Shown: positions 10,976-22,985, numbered from the stretch's first letter. The stretch: DNA of 64,000 nt from Apiospora phragmitis (GCA_038363925.1 JAQQWL010000006.1:2522501-2586500); one strand, 5' to 3'. Numbers and translations: made by a program. Notes: generated from the sequence alone by a model not told the origin.

Positions 10976-12580
10976 CTACGAGAAGTTCTCGATATGATGG
11001 CCCATGCCCTTCTCCTTGGCGAGCCGGATGATCTCGGTGCCGACGACGAGGTCCATGAGCCCCAGCCCCACGCTCTTGTAAATGACGTTGCCCGACGTCA
11101 GCCACCGGGCCAGGTGGTCCGGCTCGTCCTGCTTGTTGCGGTCGGATCCCTGGCTGGACGGCCGCGGCTTGTGCATCTTGCTGAAGAGGCTGGTGTAGCT
11201 GCCGGACCGCTTGGGACTCCGCGAGCCTCGGCCGCTGCCGCCGTCATCGCCCTCGCCGTGCTCCGGGTTGGAGGAGGCGGCCTCGGTCGAGTTCCGGCCG
11301 TAGATGCTCGACATGGCCGAGCTGTGCGACGCGATCTCGAGTTTGTCCAGGTCGGCTGTGATGTCGGCCGACGATCCCGATCTTGACGCCGAGGCGACTG
11401 AGTCCTCTTCCTCGGCTGCTTTGCGGATCATGACCAGTTCACCAAGCCTTATTCATCGTGTCATGTTAGCTCTTAGTCTTTTTCCTTTTATCTCGCTCGT
11501 TTCAGGGCTCGAGGTGAAAAGTTTCGCGTGTACTTACTCCACTAGCTGGTTCGGCTGGATGCCGGCCTCGATGATCTCGCCGGCCTCCTTCATCGCCCCG
11601 TCCAGCGTGTCGACGACGACGACGCCCCCCTCGGTCGCGTGCTTGTGGAAGTGGACGCCGCCGGCGCCGTGCGTGCCGCGGACGGCCTGCTCGAGCAGCT
11701 CGCGGGGGATCTCGCGCATCTCGGGCTTGTAGCTCCCGATCGCGACGAGGAGGCGGCCCTTGCGGCGGCCGTTGGTGTTGGTCAGGATGGCCGGGTCGAA
11801 CAGCGGCTCGTGGCTGGGCGTGCAGCAGTAGAGGACGTCGGCGGCGCGCACGTACTCCTTGGTCAGGCGCTCGTACTCGCCGTACGACGGGGTCAGGACG
11901 GAGAATTTCACGTTGGCCCAACCCTCGCGCTCCCGGGTTTCGAGCGGCACGGCGTGGAACTTCTTCAGTATGTCGCGCGCGCTGTCGCTGAACTGCCGGT
12001 TGATCACGTATACCTGCTTCACCTTGTCGCCACGCAGCCGCAGCGCCAGCCGCACGTGCCAATACGCTTGCAGGCCGGAGCCGAAGACGGTCAGTGTCCG
12101 CACGTGCTGCCGCTTCGTCAGCAGGCACGACGAGGCCAGCGCCGTGCGGAAGGCCGTCAGCGTCTTGGCGTGCAGGAAGCCCGTCGGCGCGCCCTGCGGC
12201 GAGAAGACCGTCACGGAGCCCGTCGGTTTCAGGGCGGGCTGGTCGGGTGCGGCATTTCCTCCGGATAGCGTGACGACTGGGCGAAGTGTTAGTGGTGGGT
12301 GGTGCGCGCAAAGAATGGAAGGTAGGCCTGACAACTTACCTTTGACTGCATGGCCGTCTGCATTGATGCTGGGCATGAACAAGGTTGTCGCATTGGTCGC
12401 ATCGGAGTGTACTACCGTCCGCTCGGGCTGGTGGATCAGGCCGGCGTCGATATTCTGCGTGCCGGTTGAGTACTCGCGGAGGGCATTCCTCATCAAGTCC
12501 GCAAGAGCTTCGGTTTCGGAGCTCGTGAGAGACTCGAGGATATTACGGATGTCGTCATCCGAGAGCACAGTCAGCGACAT
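10976..12580 (-). CDS. ornithine cyclodeaminase / mu-crystallin family protein
   Basis: Three exons on the minus strand: 12580-12340, 12276-11538 and 11447-10976, with introns GTAAG...CAG (63 bp, no stop, divisible by three, so easily missed) and GTAAGT...AAG (90 bp). The result is 483 residues. Splicing restores GHAVKVVTLSGGN and QPNQLVELGELVM, both expected in this family. A Rossmann-type motif FGSGLQAYWH and the late conserved segment VIYKSVGLGLMDLVVG are present. Members use NAD(P) and include ornithine cyclodeaminases, imine reductases and amino-acid dehydrogenases, so the substrate cannot be told. A low-complexity Ser/Gly-rich insert (about residues 335-430) separates the last two conserved blocks; such inserts occur in fungal members. 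Confidence 0.88.
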
Positions 12581-13239
12581 GATAGGGAATTAGTAGCTGC
12601 CGACTTAATGGCCTGATGAGTCTCCTTATTTGGTTATCTGTGTAGCGGGTATCAAAGCAGATAGGTGCTATTTATCCGTTTGCTGTTTGGTGATGGCGGA
12701 ATTTAACATGATATCATTTCCTGATCAACGGTTTGCCTGCAGGGCTGCGGGCCATTTCGCAGACTATCAGCCGGTCTCGGCATTACGACAGAGCCAAGCC
12801 ATCGTACCCAGGAGTTGTTAAAGGTGCCCCCTATTAGCCGCTCTCCTTCAGTCATTTCCATATGCCCGATATTATTTGCTGTCAAGCATTGCTCTTGTTA
12901 TTTCACCAACTCTATGAATGTTGACAAATAGGTTTTGTTTTGAGGGACACAAAACACCCCTCCAGTTCTAATCCACTGCCCCGCATGCATCTACCGGGTT
13001 ATCAGATGCATGGTGGGGCCGATCTTACAGGTGATAAGCGAATAACGTTGGCCGACTGATGAGTCTAATCTAATTCGAACCACAGGCATCTCTTCGAGGA
13101 ACTGTCTGCTGAGATCTGAAGGCAAACATACGTGAGCTTTAGGTGCTATTGGCAAGATTCGGAACATAACGGAAAGAATGGACAAAGGATTATATATTTT
13201 CCCGTGTAGCATTCATTCAGCGCCGTCGGGTCGACGACG
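12581..13239. other. intergenic region
   Basis: About 0.66 kb upstream of the OCD-family gene, moderately AT-rich. No supported gene or repeat. Confidence 0.5.
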
Positions 13240-13597
13240 ATGGCGAGCGAGAGTTCGATAAAGACTATTGGCACCTTCTTCCGTCATTCATTCTCATTGT
13301 TTCTCCAGGCCGTTCACAGACCAGTTAATTATGTCTCATTCTTGGCGACGGCCGCTGCTTTACTGCATTTATTTAGTATGTGAAAGCCTTGGACTAGTCG
13401 ACTATAAAGCATCATATTAGAACATGCTATACTTGATGTCCACTGGGTTACGTACGCTTTTATCAACCCAATACTTCACCAGCTCAGTGCCAAAAATGAA
13501 TACACCCACATTGGTCATCGCATTACTGCTCATTAGTATAGTCCTTGTTCTGTTATTGGTCAGTGGTCTTGGTATGAGCGCCAGCTACAGCCCATAG
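13240..13597 (+). CDS. candidate small protein with two membrane segments
   Basis: Too short for ordinary ORF calling, but two open pieces join in frame: exon 1 13240-13375 (ATG at 13240, GTATGT donor) and exon 2 13488-13597 (acceptor CTCAG), a 112-bp intron and 81 residues. The first part has VNYVSFLATAAALLHLF. The second has a strongly hydrophobic stretch of about 20 residues after TPTL (rich in V, I and L), followed by a short polar tail. Hydrophobicity together with a good donor and acceptor is the only evidence. I know no homologue. It could also be spurious, or two unrelated frames. It lies 0.3 kb upstream of the secreted-protein gene, same strand. Confidence 0.33.
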
Positions 13598-13908
13598 CGC
13601 TTGCTACACGAAGATGATCAAGGAGTGAGGCAAACAATGAGTACCAATCAGACGGCGGTTCCAGAACGATATGTCATACCACCAAGACTGAACACAGGCC
13701 TAACGTTGATACTGGCGTGTGCTACCCAACGCCACCGATTCAGCTGTCACATATAGTGCCCACCAAGTTGCTGGGTTAGCTTAGAACCCAAGACCTACAT
13801 AGATCCGACATTCAGCCCAGGTTCCGTGGACCCTGTACCGTTGAGCTTTTGTTCCTGTGTCAGTTTGACATGATCACGTACTGTCGTATTGCTCTATATA
13901 CCTAGCCT

Positions 13909-14980
13909 ATGATGAATATGAGGCAGCTCTCATTCTTCATTGCCGTACTCTGTTCCTCGGCAGAGGCCGACTTCCTCAACCTCCCTACACCAACAGCACC
14001 ACCACATTCGGAATGGAGCGGTGAGTTGCCGCCGACGCAAGACAAAGATGTCCCGCCGGTGCCCAGCATAACCGCGCCGCCTTCTGTCCCGGACCTGCAG
14101 GACTATACCGCTCAGCCAGACGGGGTAGAGCTCCGGAGGAAACGCCAAGCGGATGTGAGCTATCTGCCCCAAGTCGGGATGACGAGCTACATCGGCCAGT
14201 TTCCATGGCCCAATTCGTCTACGGGCCCGAACTGTAGGACCCTCCTCTTCGGGGTGTATTGGGTGAAACTATCGAGGGGGGCAAAATATTAACTAACTGT
14301 AATCACTTATAGGGGAAACGGCAACCTGCCAAAGCGGCACCACATTCGCAGTGAGAGGTGGCTACGGCGCGTGTTGTCATCCCATCGCCGCAAACTGCCA
14401 GTTTGCCACAGGCTGCTCAGGCCAGAATGTTGTCGGGCCGGGTGCCATGAACGGCGCCTGGTAAGTTTTGTTAAAATTACATCTTTACCCCCTTGAAGAC
14501 TATGTATGGGTCTATACTGATGAGAACCGTCCTACCTCGTAGTCCCGCTGGCTTGACTTGCCAAGACGCCACCGTCTTTCAGTCAAGAGGCAGTCCGGAT
14601 AGAAATACCTACCTGATGTGCAAATCCGGCGCCTATTCTGGGCCTGTGACCTGGTATCGTAACCAGTTCGCTTGTAAGTGTCTCTCCTGTACCTCAAGCT
14701 AGGTTAGTGGCATTTTGATCTAATACTCACTGTCAAAGTTCCGCATACCTCTACGGCAGTGGTTGTCGTGGATCCGACTAGTTTCATTGTGCATTCGGTC
14801 ACTTTGACCCGGAAGCGTACCACCTCGACAAATGATCAGAGTGTTGCTACAGAAAATGCTCTTCCAACGCCTGGTCCGCTCCGCGACCCGTTCAAAGACT
14901 CAGCCCCTCGGCAGGGAAGACATCTGGGGTTCCAGGGGCTCGTTGCTATAGTCGCCAACATCTTGTATGTCTGGGCTTGA
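13909..14980 (+). CDS. secreted Cys-containing protein, probably GPI-anchored
   Basis: Four exons: 13909-14233, 14313-14460, 14543-14673 and 14739-14980, with introns GTAGGA/TAG, GTAAGT/TAG and GTAAGT/AAG; 281 residues, all junctions in phase. The N-terminus has a hydrophobic signal peptide (RQLSFFIAVLCSSAEA). After a Pro/Thr-rich stretch comes a cysteine block (ATCQSGTTFAVRGGYGACC, NCQFATGC, CPAGLTC, MCKSG), then a Ser/Thr-rich linker and a hydrophobic C-terminus (GFQGLVAIVANILYVWA) that fits a GPI-anchor signal. It is expected at the plasma membrane or cell wall. Related Cys-block proteins are common in moulds without known function. The start could also be the Met at codon 4. Confidence 0.8.
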
Positions 14981-15302
14981 GGAATTTACTTCTTACTGTA
15001 GGGTTTTAAGGGATATCATCCAGTTGCAGAAGTGGAAGTGGATAATTTGAATACTACCCTGCTGGCTTTGTACACGATGACGAATTACTAATGCTCATTG
15101 GATGCTTCTTCTCATAATATCGGGTTTGAACAAGGGTGAAATGCTTTTTGGGGGGGGGGGGTTTCTGGTATCTGCATATGATATGTGCACTTGATCCTGA
15201 GCCCCAGTCCAATTGAGACTTCTAGGGTCTGATATCATGTGAATGAATCGTAATTATCCGTTTCTGGCCCGCAAGGGCTGTGTGCACCAGCATAAGCCTG
15301 CC
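14981..15302. other. convergent 3' intergenic region
   Basis: About 320 bp between two converging genes. It contains a run of eleven G near 15150 on the + strand, prone to length variation and miscalling. No gene. Confidence 0.5.
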
Positions 15303-16049
15303 TTACAAGAGAGTGAAATGGCCGAACATCGTTGGCCTGGCACCCGGCGCCTCCATGGCCATCATCATAAGCTCTATGACTTGGGCGCCATTGCCCTGGC
15401 TCCCTGGGGTGTACCCGAAGATCTGCTCGCCGAAGAGACGTAGATGCATGGGGAATTGCGGGTTGCCATAGTGCTCGATGATTTCCTCCTTGGTCGCGGC
15501 GCGACTCAGACAGCTCCAGCCGCCGCCATCTTCGCCGCCGGACCTCCTGACTAGCTTCACGCACGCCTCTTTCTTCCCGTCGTCCCACCAGGGAGGCAGA
15601 AGGTCGGGCTTGGCCTCGGCCACGTGCAACAAGCGGCGGAAGCTCTGCTCCAGGTTGGAGGCACCGGCTTGTACGGAGCCAGCTTCTGCCCGGCCGTCGA
15701 TTTTGCATTTGTCTTCCATGCGCATGCGATAGCAGTCGATCAGGAGTCTATACACGTCCTTCTCTGGGCGGTCATGGAGCCACTTGCGGTCGTGAAGGCG
15801 AGTGTAAGGCTTGGAGATGGGCTGGTCAAGGCTACGAGTGCGTGAGGGCTCTTGAGTGTTGTTATGAGTGACATTGGAAGGTCCAATCTTGTCGGACAGG
15901 TTGTTCTGGCTGTTCGGGTTGCACACCTTCTTGTGAACTTTCCAATCGACCTTTTGGCAATCTCTCGAACAATAGAAAGTAGTGTGGCATTTGGCGCATT
16001 TCTTGAGGTCAGTGCCTGTTTTCTTGCAACTGTTAAATTCGTTGGCCAT
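15303..16049 (-). CDS. MYND-type zinc-finger protein
   Basis: Single-exon protein of 248 residues, ATG at 16049. The N-terminus is a MYND finger: CAKCHTTFYCSRDCQKVDWKVHKKVC carries the second, third and fourth ligand pairs. The first pair is incomplete: where CxxC is expected before KTGTDL, the protein has F-N-S-C, so the first cysteine is replaced by Phe. The rest (RPEKDVYRLLIDCYRMRMED... to ...PTMFGHFTLL) matches the conserved C-terminal part of small fungal MYND proteins. MYND fingers bind proline-rich partner peptides; the partner here is unknown. If the Phe is real, zinc binding at site 1 is probably weakened. Confidence 0.85.
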   Translation of the reverse strand: MANEFNSCKKTGTDLKKCAKCHTTFYCSRDCQKVDWKVHKKVCNPNSQNNLSDKIGPSNVTHNNTQEPSRTRSLDQPISKPYTRLHDRKWLHDRPEKDVYRLLIDCYRMRMEDKCKIDGRAEAGSVQAGASNLEQSFRRLLHVAEAKPDLLPPWWDDGKKEACVKLVRRSGGEDGGGWSCLSRAATKEEIIEHYGNPQFPMHLRLFGEQIFGYTPGSQGNGAQVIELMMMAMEAPGARPTMFGHFTLL

Positions 16050-17094
16050 GCTGTCAGCTGGCTTGACGTTCCGTCGACGAAAGAGATGGATGTGAAAAGA
16101 TAAATGCTAGAAGTGAAGCAAACGAAGGAATCGGGCATTGTAGGACGTTTATACCCCCTTGATTTTCAACTACAGGCAGTAGTGCGGAACTAACTTCGGC
16201 ATCAATCAGAGAACTGTGAGAGGTTACACCGCATGGAATAGGCTATCTGTATTGCCCAATGGGTAGCATTCTTTTAGAGTATCCTGCTTTCTCTACAGCA
16301 CTACCTGTACTTAGCAATCAATTCGGTACATTGTCATTGGACATCATATGCGGGCATCTACAGAAGATGGGACATGGAAGAGTCAACATGCGCCCCGTGC
16401 TGCTGAATGATGCTCTGAGCCGAGTGCAAACACAGTTAGGACTCGTCATTATGGGCTGATTTCCAGCAAACAGGCCAGGTACATGTCTGCTGAGTTTATC
16501 CCCTTTAACGTATGAATCACCAGTTCAATATTACTGGATGTGCAAGATCAACTCTTGCATAAAGTTATAGGCCGGTTGAAAGTCGGGGTTTGCTTGGATG
16601 TTTCGTCGTTATCTGATATACAACATACAATATCTTGCTCTCTAATCTAGATATGTAGTGCCTAGTAAAGGTACTTACGGTACAGACTATGCCTAGCAGT
16701 ATAATAGGATCTAAATAGGAAGAAATTTAGCTAAGTATGAAAACTAATAACACCCCCTTTTACAGCGTGAAGTCAGAACTAATATAATCCGCAGTCGGCT
16801 AATGTAACTACAATAGCCTCTTCTAGCTATGGCAAAGGAGATTTGGGTGTGGCAGAAGAAGGGTAAGCAGCTGCTACTAGAGGTGATAGTACAGACCTCC
16901 GTTCGGTCACAAAACGAGTAGCTGACAAAAGGAACTTGGAGGATATTGAATACAGCGTTACATACAGGCAATTACGTCAGCTGAGACGTGCTCTTAAGGA
17001 GCTGCAATAGTGGCCAGTATAATTCTCTATCTCTAGGGTGCAGCAGAAGCAATCTTTAGGAAATACATCCCTTGAGTGTAATTAATACATATAT
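16050..17094. other. intergenic region left of the LTR element
   Basis: About 1 kb with no supported gene. AT content rises after 16,500. The sequence is not RIP-like (CpA and TpG are still frequent). The last five bases before the element (GAAAC, 17095-17099) are the target-site duplication. Confidence 0.5.
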
Positions 17095-17099
17095 GAAAC

Positions 17100-17302
17100 T
17101 ATTGAATAGGCTTTCTGGTGCGTACGTACGCTGCGCAGGGGTTGAAACGGTGCTTATATTCTGTCTGTCTTCTCTATTTATTAATTAGCGGGAAGCCGCC
17201 AGCGCTTACCTTTTCGTACGAGGGGTTAATGATCCGTGCGTCGTACGCACGTAACGCCTTTTTTAAGAGGTGTTAGAAGCTTTTGGAGTGGCTGTTTTAA
17301 TA
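17100..17302 (-). repeat. left LTR (3' LTR relative to element) of the Copia-like element
   Basis: 203 bp, same length as 22725-22927 and alignable end to end without gaps. Differences are nearly all C/T or G/A, as expected if both copies were separately mutated by RIP. An A-rich purine run lies just inside it on the minus strand (about 17,310-17,325) and may be the polypurine tract. Confidence 0.9.
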
Positions 17303-20300
17303 CTGGCAGTTTTTCTTTTTAAAGGGAAGATTCTTTTTTTTTTTACTCTTTATTTTTCGCTTACTCGTTATATAGGCGAAGCTTTTTAATGTACGCTTTT
17401 ATTTATATAATTAGTTTATTCGTTAAGATAAGTTATTTAAGGGTTTTATTTAAAGATTTCTTTATAAAAGCGTCCGCCGGGTTATTTCGTTTATTTATTT
17501 AATAGATTTCTATTATTTCTTTTTTTTATACGATTTTTAAAACGATATAATATTGATTATTAGTCGCTTTTTATTTATTATATTAAGCTTTATTAAATAT
17601 TTATATAAGGATTTCGAGTTTATATAAAGAATTATTAGAATTTTTTAGAATTTTAAGTTTTATACGATTTTTTTAAGCGTTATATTTAATGCGATACCGT
17701 TATTGACGTTAGAAATTATCCCGTATAGTTTATTGGCGAGTATATTTCGAATAACTCTTTTATATTTTATTAAGTTTTAGTAAATAATATTATTTTAAAT
17801 TTCGAATCGGTTTTTTATACGCTCGGTCTTTTAGCCGAGCACGATAAGGTATTTGAGTTGAGAAGTTAGGTCTTTATTATTTATAAACGAACCGTCGGTA
17901 AAGATATATATTTTTATATATTAAAGGTTAAGAGGGATATACCGGAATTTTCGTGTCGAGTTCTCGATCTATTAAACGATTCGGGCGTTTAAGTACTCGA
18001 TATTTTTGTTTTTAAGGGCTTGTATTTAAGCTGTGATCGATAGGTTATACGCTATTTCTAATTAATAAATTAAGGCGATATACGCCCTTTTTATATATTA
18101 AAAGATATATTATTAATTTTAGTCGGTAGTTTTTAAGTTTATAGGCTAGAGTTGTTTAGTTTATTCTTTTTATTAAAAAAGGATATTATACGTTTTTAAT
18201 AGGATTTTATTTTTATTAAATTTTATGGGCGTATTTTTTATTAAAGTTTTTTTCGGCTTTATATGGAACGTTATTTTTATTAGTTTTTTATTTTTTTTTT
18301 TTAGAAAAAGGGCTTATAGCGAAGCTAAAGGTATTATTAATTTATATAGTAATAATTTTAAAGGTTTTCGGGCCGTTATTTATAAAAAATAGATAGGGGT
18401 TATATATAAAAACTGTTATTTTTAAGTTTTATACGTGGTATTCGTGGTACGTTTTAAATTAGTATAGTTCGGATTTTGTTAGGCTATATAATAGTGATAC
18501 GATTTATAAGAGCGTTTTTTTAGGGTATTAGGACTCGAGTTTTTTTAAAAGTTTCGCGTATATTGTACGGGTAAGCTTATCGTACGATTAAATATACGCT
18601 TAGGTAATATCTCGTAGTTTTTCGTAAGCTTTAAAGTTCTGGATAAGGGTTGGTTTTAATACGAACATTAGCTTTTAATTTATTCTTTAGATTATTAGCA
18701 ATTAGGTAAGGATTTTCTTTTTTTCCGTATTTTTATATTTTTAAATAACGAGCTTGGATTTCTTGTACGGTTTAATATTTTTTTTTTAATCTTTTGTACG
18801 AGCCGGGTTTTAAAGATTCGGTAATTATTATAGGTTTTCGGGTCGAATTAGATAAATTTGAATACCTTTTATACGGCGAGGTTATTTATTTCTTCCGTAT
18901 TCGATTTTTAAAAAGGGGTTTTAAAAACCGTGATTATATTATTTATTTAGAGTTTAACGGTTAGGTCGTAGTTTTTATATTTTTTTTAAGTAAGGAATAT
19001 TATTAAAGAGTTATATAAAAATAAATATTTTTAAGGTCGGCCTTAACCTTATTACGTAAGAATTTCGAGCTATTTTATAATAATAACGTCCTCTATTTTA
19101 GAGGTAATATTATCCTTTATTTTAAAAGTAGTGCTATTCTCGCTTTCCATATTTTTTATAAGTTTTTCGGGTTTTTGGAAATATAACTTAATTTAAGTAA
19201 CTCGGAACTCTTTTAGGCCGTCTAATATATTAACTCGGATTATACAGTTTTCGATTACGGCGATCGGGTACGGTCCGGTTTATTTTCTTTTTTTTTGTTA
19301 TATAAGAACTTTTATACGGAGCGGGAGTATAAAAATATTATGGATATATAATCCGCTCCGGGTATTTAAAGCTTAGTTAATATTAATTTTTACTCGAATT
19401 TTCCGTAATATTTTTATCGCTTTTTGTATAGCTTCCGCTCTCGCTTGGATTTTTAGCGACGGAGGCGAACTTATATTAATTTAGGGATATATTTTAAAAA
19501 TAAAAAGTGTTAGGACGAGCCTATCCGGGCTGGCAGTATTGTTTAAAGTTTTTACCGCTATTTAAAAGATTATTTCCGGGTTTGTATAGTTACTTAACTT
19601 TTTTTATAAAATATTATACGCTTGGCGGAATAGAACGTACGTTTTTTTAATCTTTTTTATTATTTAATAAGTTTTAATTAGTATTTATTTATATATAATT
19701 CTTATTATTTATATATAATTCCGGAACTTTTTTTAGAAATAGGTTTCGAGGTTATACGAAATATTATTCGAAAGGTTTTAATAGACGTATATTTAATATT
19801 TATAAAGCGTATTTTAAGTGTTTTATATTAAATAATTTTAAGAATATAGTTATTTAAAAGGATATATTAATATTAATAATATATAATACGTTTTATTTAT
19901 TAATATATATAATATTAATAACGATTTTATAATTAAAATTATATAAATTTTAAAATAAGAATTTAAACCGCTGTAATACCGGGTTATATATTTAATATTA
20001 AGAGTAAAATTTTTAAATTTCGTCAAGGACGGAAGTTTTAATGTTATCGTGGCTAGTATTTTTTAAAAAGTTATATAGCTTCTCTATATAGAGATGTCCA
20101 AACCGACGGTAAAAGTGCCGGAGCTATACTTCAATAAGGTATACCGTCGTTTTTATACGATTAATATTAAAAAACGAATATCCTTATTTCTTAATAACCG
20201 GAAGTATCTTTTCGTCGGCTTATATAATAATATTAAAGATATTATTATAATACGTTTTAAATTTATTAATATCGTATAATAATAATAAAAAAAGGGTTTA

Positions 20301-22724
20301 GGTTTTAAAAATATAATATTTCGTTATTCTTAACTAGTTCCGTACGTCGAGGGTACCGATTAATAATACTAGAAATAAGTTACCGAATTTAATTTCGGCC
20401 GATCCGGGAATTTAATCGATCTAGGTATCCGGGTTTTCTCGTACGTAGGCTTCGGCTTGGAGCTTACCGATTATTAAGAACTATACGGTACCGGTATTTT
20501 AAAGTTCACTTTAATATACCTAGCTATATTAGCCGCTTAAGCTAAATTAATCCGCTTATACGGTAAGCTTTAAGGAATAGATATTTTTTTTATAAGCTAG
20601 TAAAGGAACGTAGCGTCCGTTAAGTAAATAATTCCTTACCGTATATTTTTTAAATTAATATAATTATAATTTTCCTTATTATTAAAGTTTTTTTACGGTT
20701 TTTTTAATTTTATACAAATATTTCGTATTTTTTTAATACGAGGGGGATTTTATTCGATAATTTCGTACGCTTAAAAGTATTAAGTTCGTATTCGAAATTA
20801 CTCTTTAAACGAATAGTTTATTAATTAATATCCCTATTTTTAATAAATTCGGTACGTTTTTTTTTAAAACGGCTTATTTCTATACGTTAGTTTAGGTCGG
20901 AACGGTATTATTATTCGTTAATTCCGGTTATTAAAAAATGCCGGTTTATTTTTATAAAGGGGTTTGTTATTATAAAACGGCTTATTTTTTTTCGTACGGT
21001 TATTAATAAAGCGTTTATTAATTATATACGTTTTAAGGGTTATTTTTAGCGGTAATTTTTTTATTAAGTAGCCGGTTATTATTTTTCGGTTTATCGCAGT
21101 ATTTAGCGAGGTTTAGAGGTTAGAAAATAGACCCTTATATATTAATTACCGGTGGATAAAGGCCGGTTCGAGTTCGGGAATTCCTCGGTAGGCTTGTATA
21201 ATAAAAATATAGAGGTGCTTTTTTTAAAAAATTTTATTTTAAAGGTTTATTATATACGGGTTAGCTTATTAAATAATATTTTTAAAATTTTTAAAAACGA
21301 TTTCTTAAGGTTTTTTATTTTTAATTATACGAATATAATATTTATTTAATTCGTATAATATTAAGTATAAGTTATCGAATTATTAAAATATTTATCGAAA
21401 TCGGTATATATTTAGTCTTATTTTTTATTTAAGCCGATATAGTTTAAATAAAAGTCTACCGTACGGCCGGCTAGGATATCCGGAAAAATCGCGTAATACT
21501 AATTTTTTAAGATATTTAATCGGCGGCAGGTCTCGATGAAAAATCGTATTTTATTAGTAAAAATATTGTACAATACGCTGGTATAATTGTTAATCTTTTT
21601 TTATACTTTAAAAAATAGGACGATTTTAAAGTTATTTATTTTTTTATTATAAATAATTCGAATTAATAAAATATTATATATAATAATATATACCGGGTTA
21701 AACGTTTACATATTAACGTTAAGTATTTAATTAAAAGCAAGGAAAAGAACGATATTTTAAAAGGCTTTAATACCGGGTATACCGGGATGCGTAGCCGGGA
21801 AAGAAAGATATTAGTAATCGGGGTTTAATTATACGGCCGGTTATGCCGTATAAGTTTCCCGCGTTTCTTATTTTATTATATAATTTTTAGCCGGTTATTT
21901 TATTAAGTTTTATATAATACTCTTTTTTTAGACGGTTAGGGGTCGGCGTTATTATTTTGGCTTAAGCGATAAGGTATATCGGTATACGGTAAGCTTTATT
22001 AACTTCCCGGTTATTATATTATCGTTAGGGGTATTAATTCCGTTCTTTTTTAAATATATAAAAAAAGTTTTTAAAAATATATAATTAATATTTTTAAATG
22101 CCTCTTTTATTTATTTAGCGAAATCGTAAACGAATTATTTCGTAAAAGTATTTTTCGTAATTTTAAAAGAGTAATAATTATAAAGGCATCGTGCGGCGTA
22201 TATCGTTAATTCCTTCTTCGTCGTTTCAGGTAATGTCGGGTCCGGCTCGTTATTTTATTTTTCGAAGTCGGTATTTATTTTTTAAACCCCGAGTTTTATT
22301 CTCGTAATCGCTATAGCTTCTTTATATGTGATCTCGGGTTCGTCTTTAGGTGTTTCGGACGGCTCGGACGTTTAAAGGATTTCAGGTTATTCAGTATTAA
22401 GGTCCTAGCCCGGTTAAAGAGTATTAAGAGTAGACGTTATTATTAAGGTATCGTTTAATTAATTTATATAACGTTATTTTCGGGTATAAAATAGTATATA
22501 GTTTAATTAATTTTCTAACTGTATTATAACCTAGTCTCTTTTTTTTAATATTCGTTTTAAAAAAGATAAGATTTAAACTTTATACGAAAAAAGTAGCTTT
22601 ATTTTTTTTAAAGATTTAAAGATCTTTTTAAACTACTTAGTACGGTTACTTTATTTATATATTAACGTAAAACCGTTTCTTTATTTTTATTAATTTATAA
22701 TTACTTTATATAACTATTAATTAA

Positions 22725-22927
22725 TATTAAATAAGCTTTCTAATACGTACGTACATTACGTAAAGGTTAAAACGGTACTTATATTTTATTTATCTCCTCT
22801 ATTTATTAATTAGCGGGAAGCCGCCAGTACTCACCTTTTCATACGAGGGGCTAATGATCCGTGCGTCGCACGCACGTGACGCCCTTTTCAAGAGGTGCTA
22901 GAAACCCCTGGAGTGGCTGTTCCAATA
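22725..22927 (-). repeat. right LTR (5' LTR relative to element) of the Copia-like element
   Basis: 203 bp, gapless match to 17100-17302. Its last 80 bp keep more C and G than the left copy (for example TGCGTCGCACGCACGTGACG), whereas its first 80 bp are more AT-rich, so RIP struck the two LTRs unevenly. Target duplication GAAAC follows at 22928-22932. Confidence 0.9.
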
Positions 22928-22985
22928 GAAACCCAACTCTTCACCAGTAAGACTTGACCCAGCTAAAGAAAAGGAGAAGTAGACA

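Larger units (their letters stand above)
17100..22927 (-). mobile_element. full-length Copia-like LTR retrotransposon, heavily RIP-mutated
   Basis: Two 203-bp direct repeats (17100-17302 and 22725-22927) bound a 5.4-kb interior, flanked by GAAAC at 17095-17099 and 22928-22932. The element ends read TATTG...CAATA, which is TGTTG...CAACA after C-to-T mutation in CpA on both strands. The interior almost lacks CpA and TpG and is full of TpA, the RIP signature, and every frame is stopped. On the minus strand near 19,372-19,268 translation still shows ALNTR and, further on, TGPY in the spacing I associate with the C-terminal end of fungal Copia integrases. About 2 kb remain beyond it before the downstream LTR, enough for Copia reverse transcriptase and RNase H; Gypsy has integrase last. 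Orientation is thus minus. The Copia assignment is inference; the LTR/TSD structure is direct. Confidence 0.85.

Noticed and set aside
11639..12268. 209-codon plus-strand frame opposite the OCD-family gene
   Set aside because: A shadow caused by third-position GC bias on the other strand.
11534..12580. Unspliced 348-residue open frame for the OCD-family protein
   Set aside because: It reads through a 63-bp intron that has a GTAAG donor and CAG acceptor; only splicing restores the family's VKVVT motif, and the C-terminal block is in another exon.
6423..12580. Secondary-metabolite cluster around the P450
   Set aside because: No polyketide, peptide or terpene synthase, transporter or pathway regulator nearby; the thiolase and OCD-family gene look like ordinary metabolism.
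20094..20279. Short AT-rich open frames (also 21152-21349, 60125-60337, 63739-63945) as small genes
   Set aside because: They are chance frames in RIP-mutated or inserted repeat DNA, with Lys/Ile/Asn/Phe-rich composition and no support.
17303..22724. AT-rich interior as mitochondrial DNA or a centromere core
   Set aside because: It is bounded by LTRs with a target duplication, and the dinucleotide bias is that of RIP.
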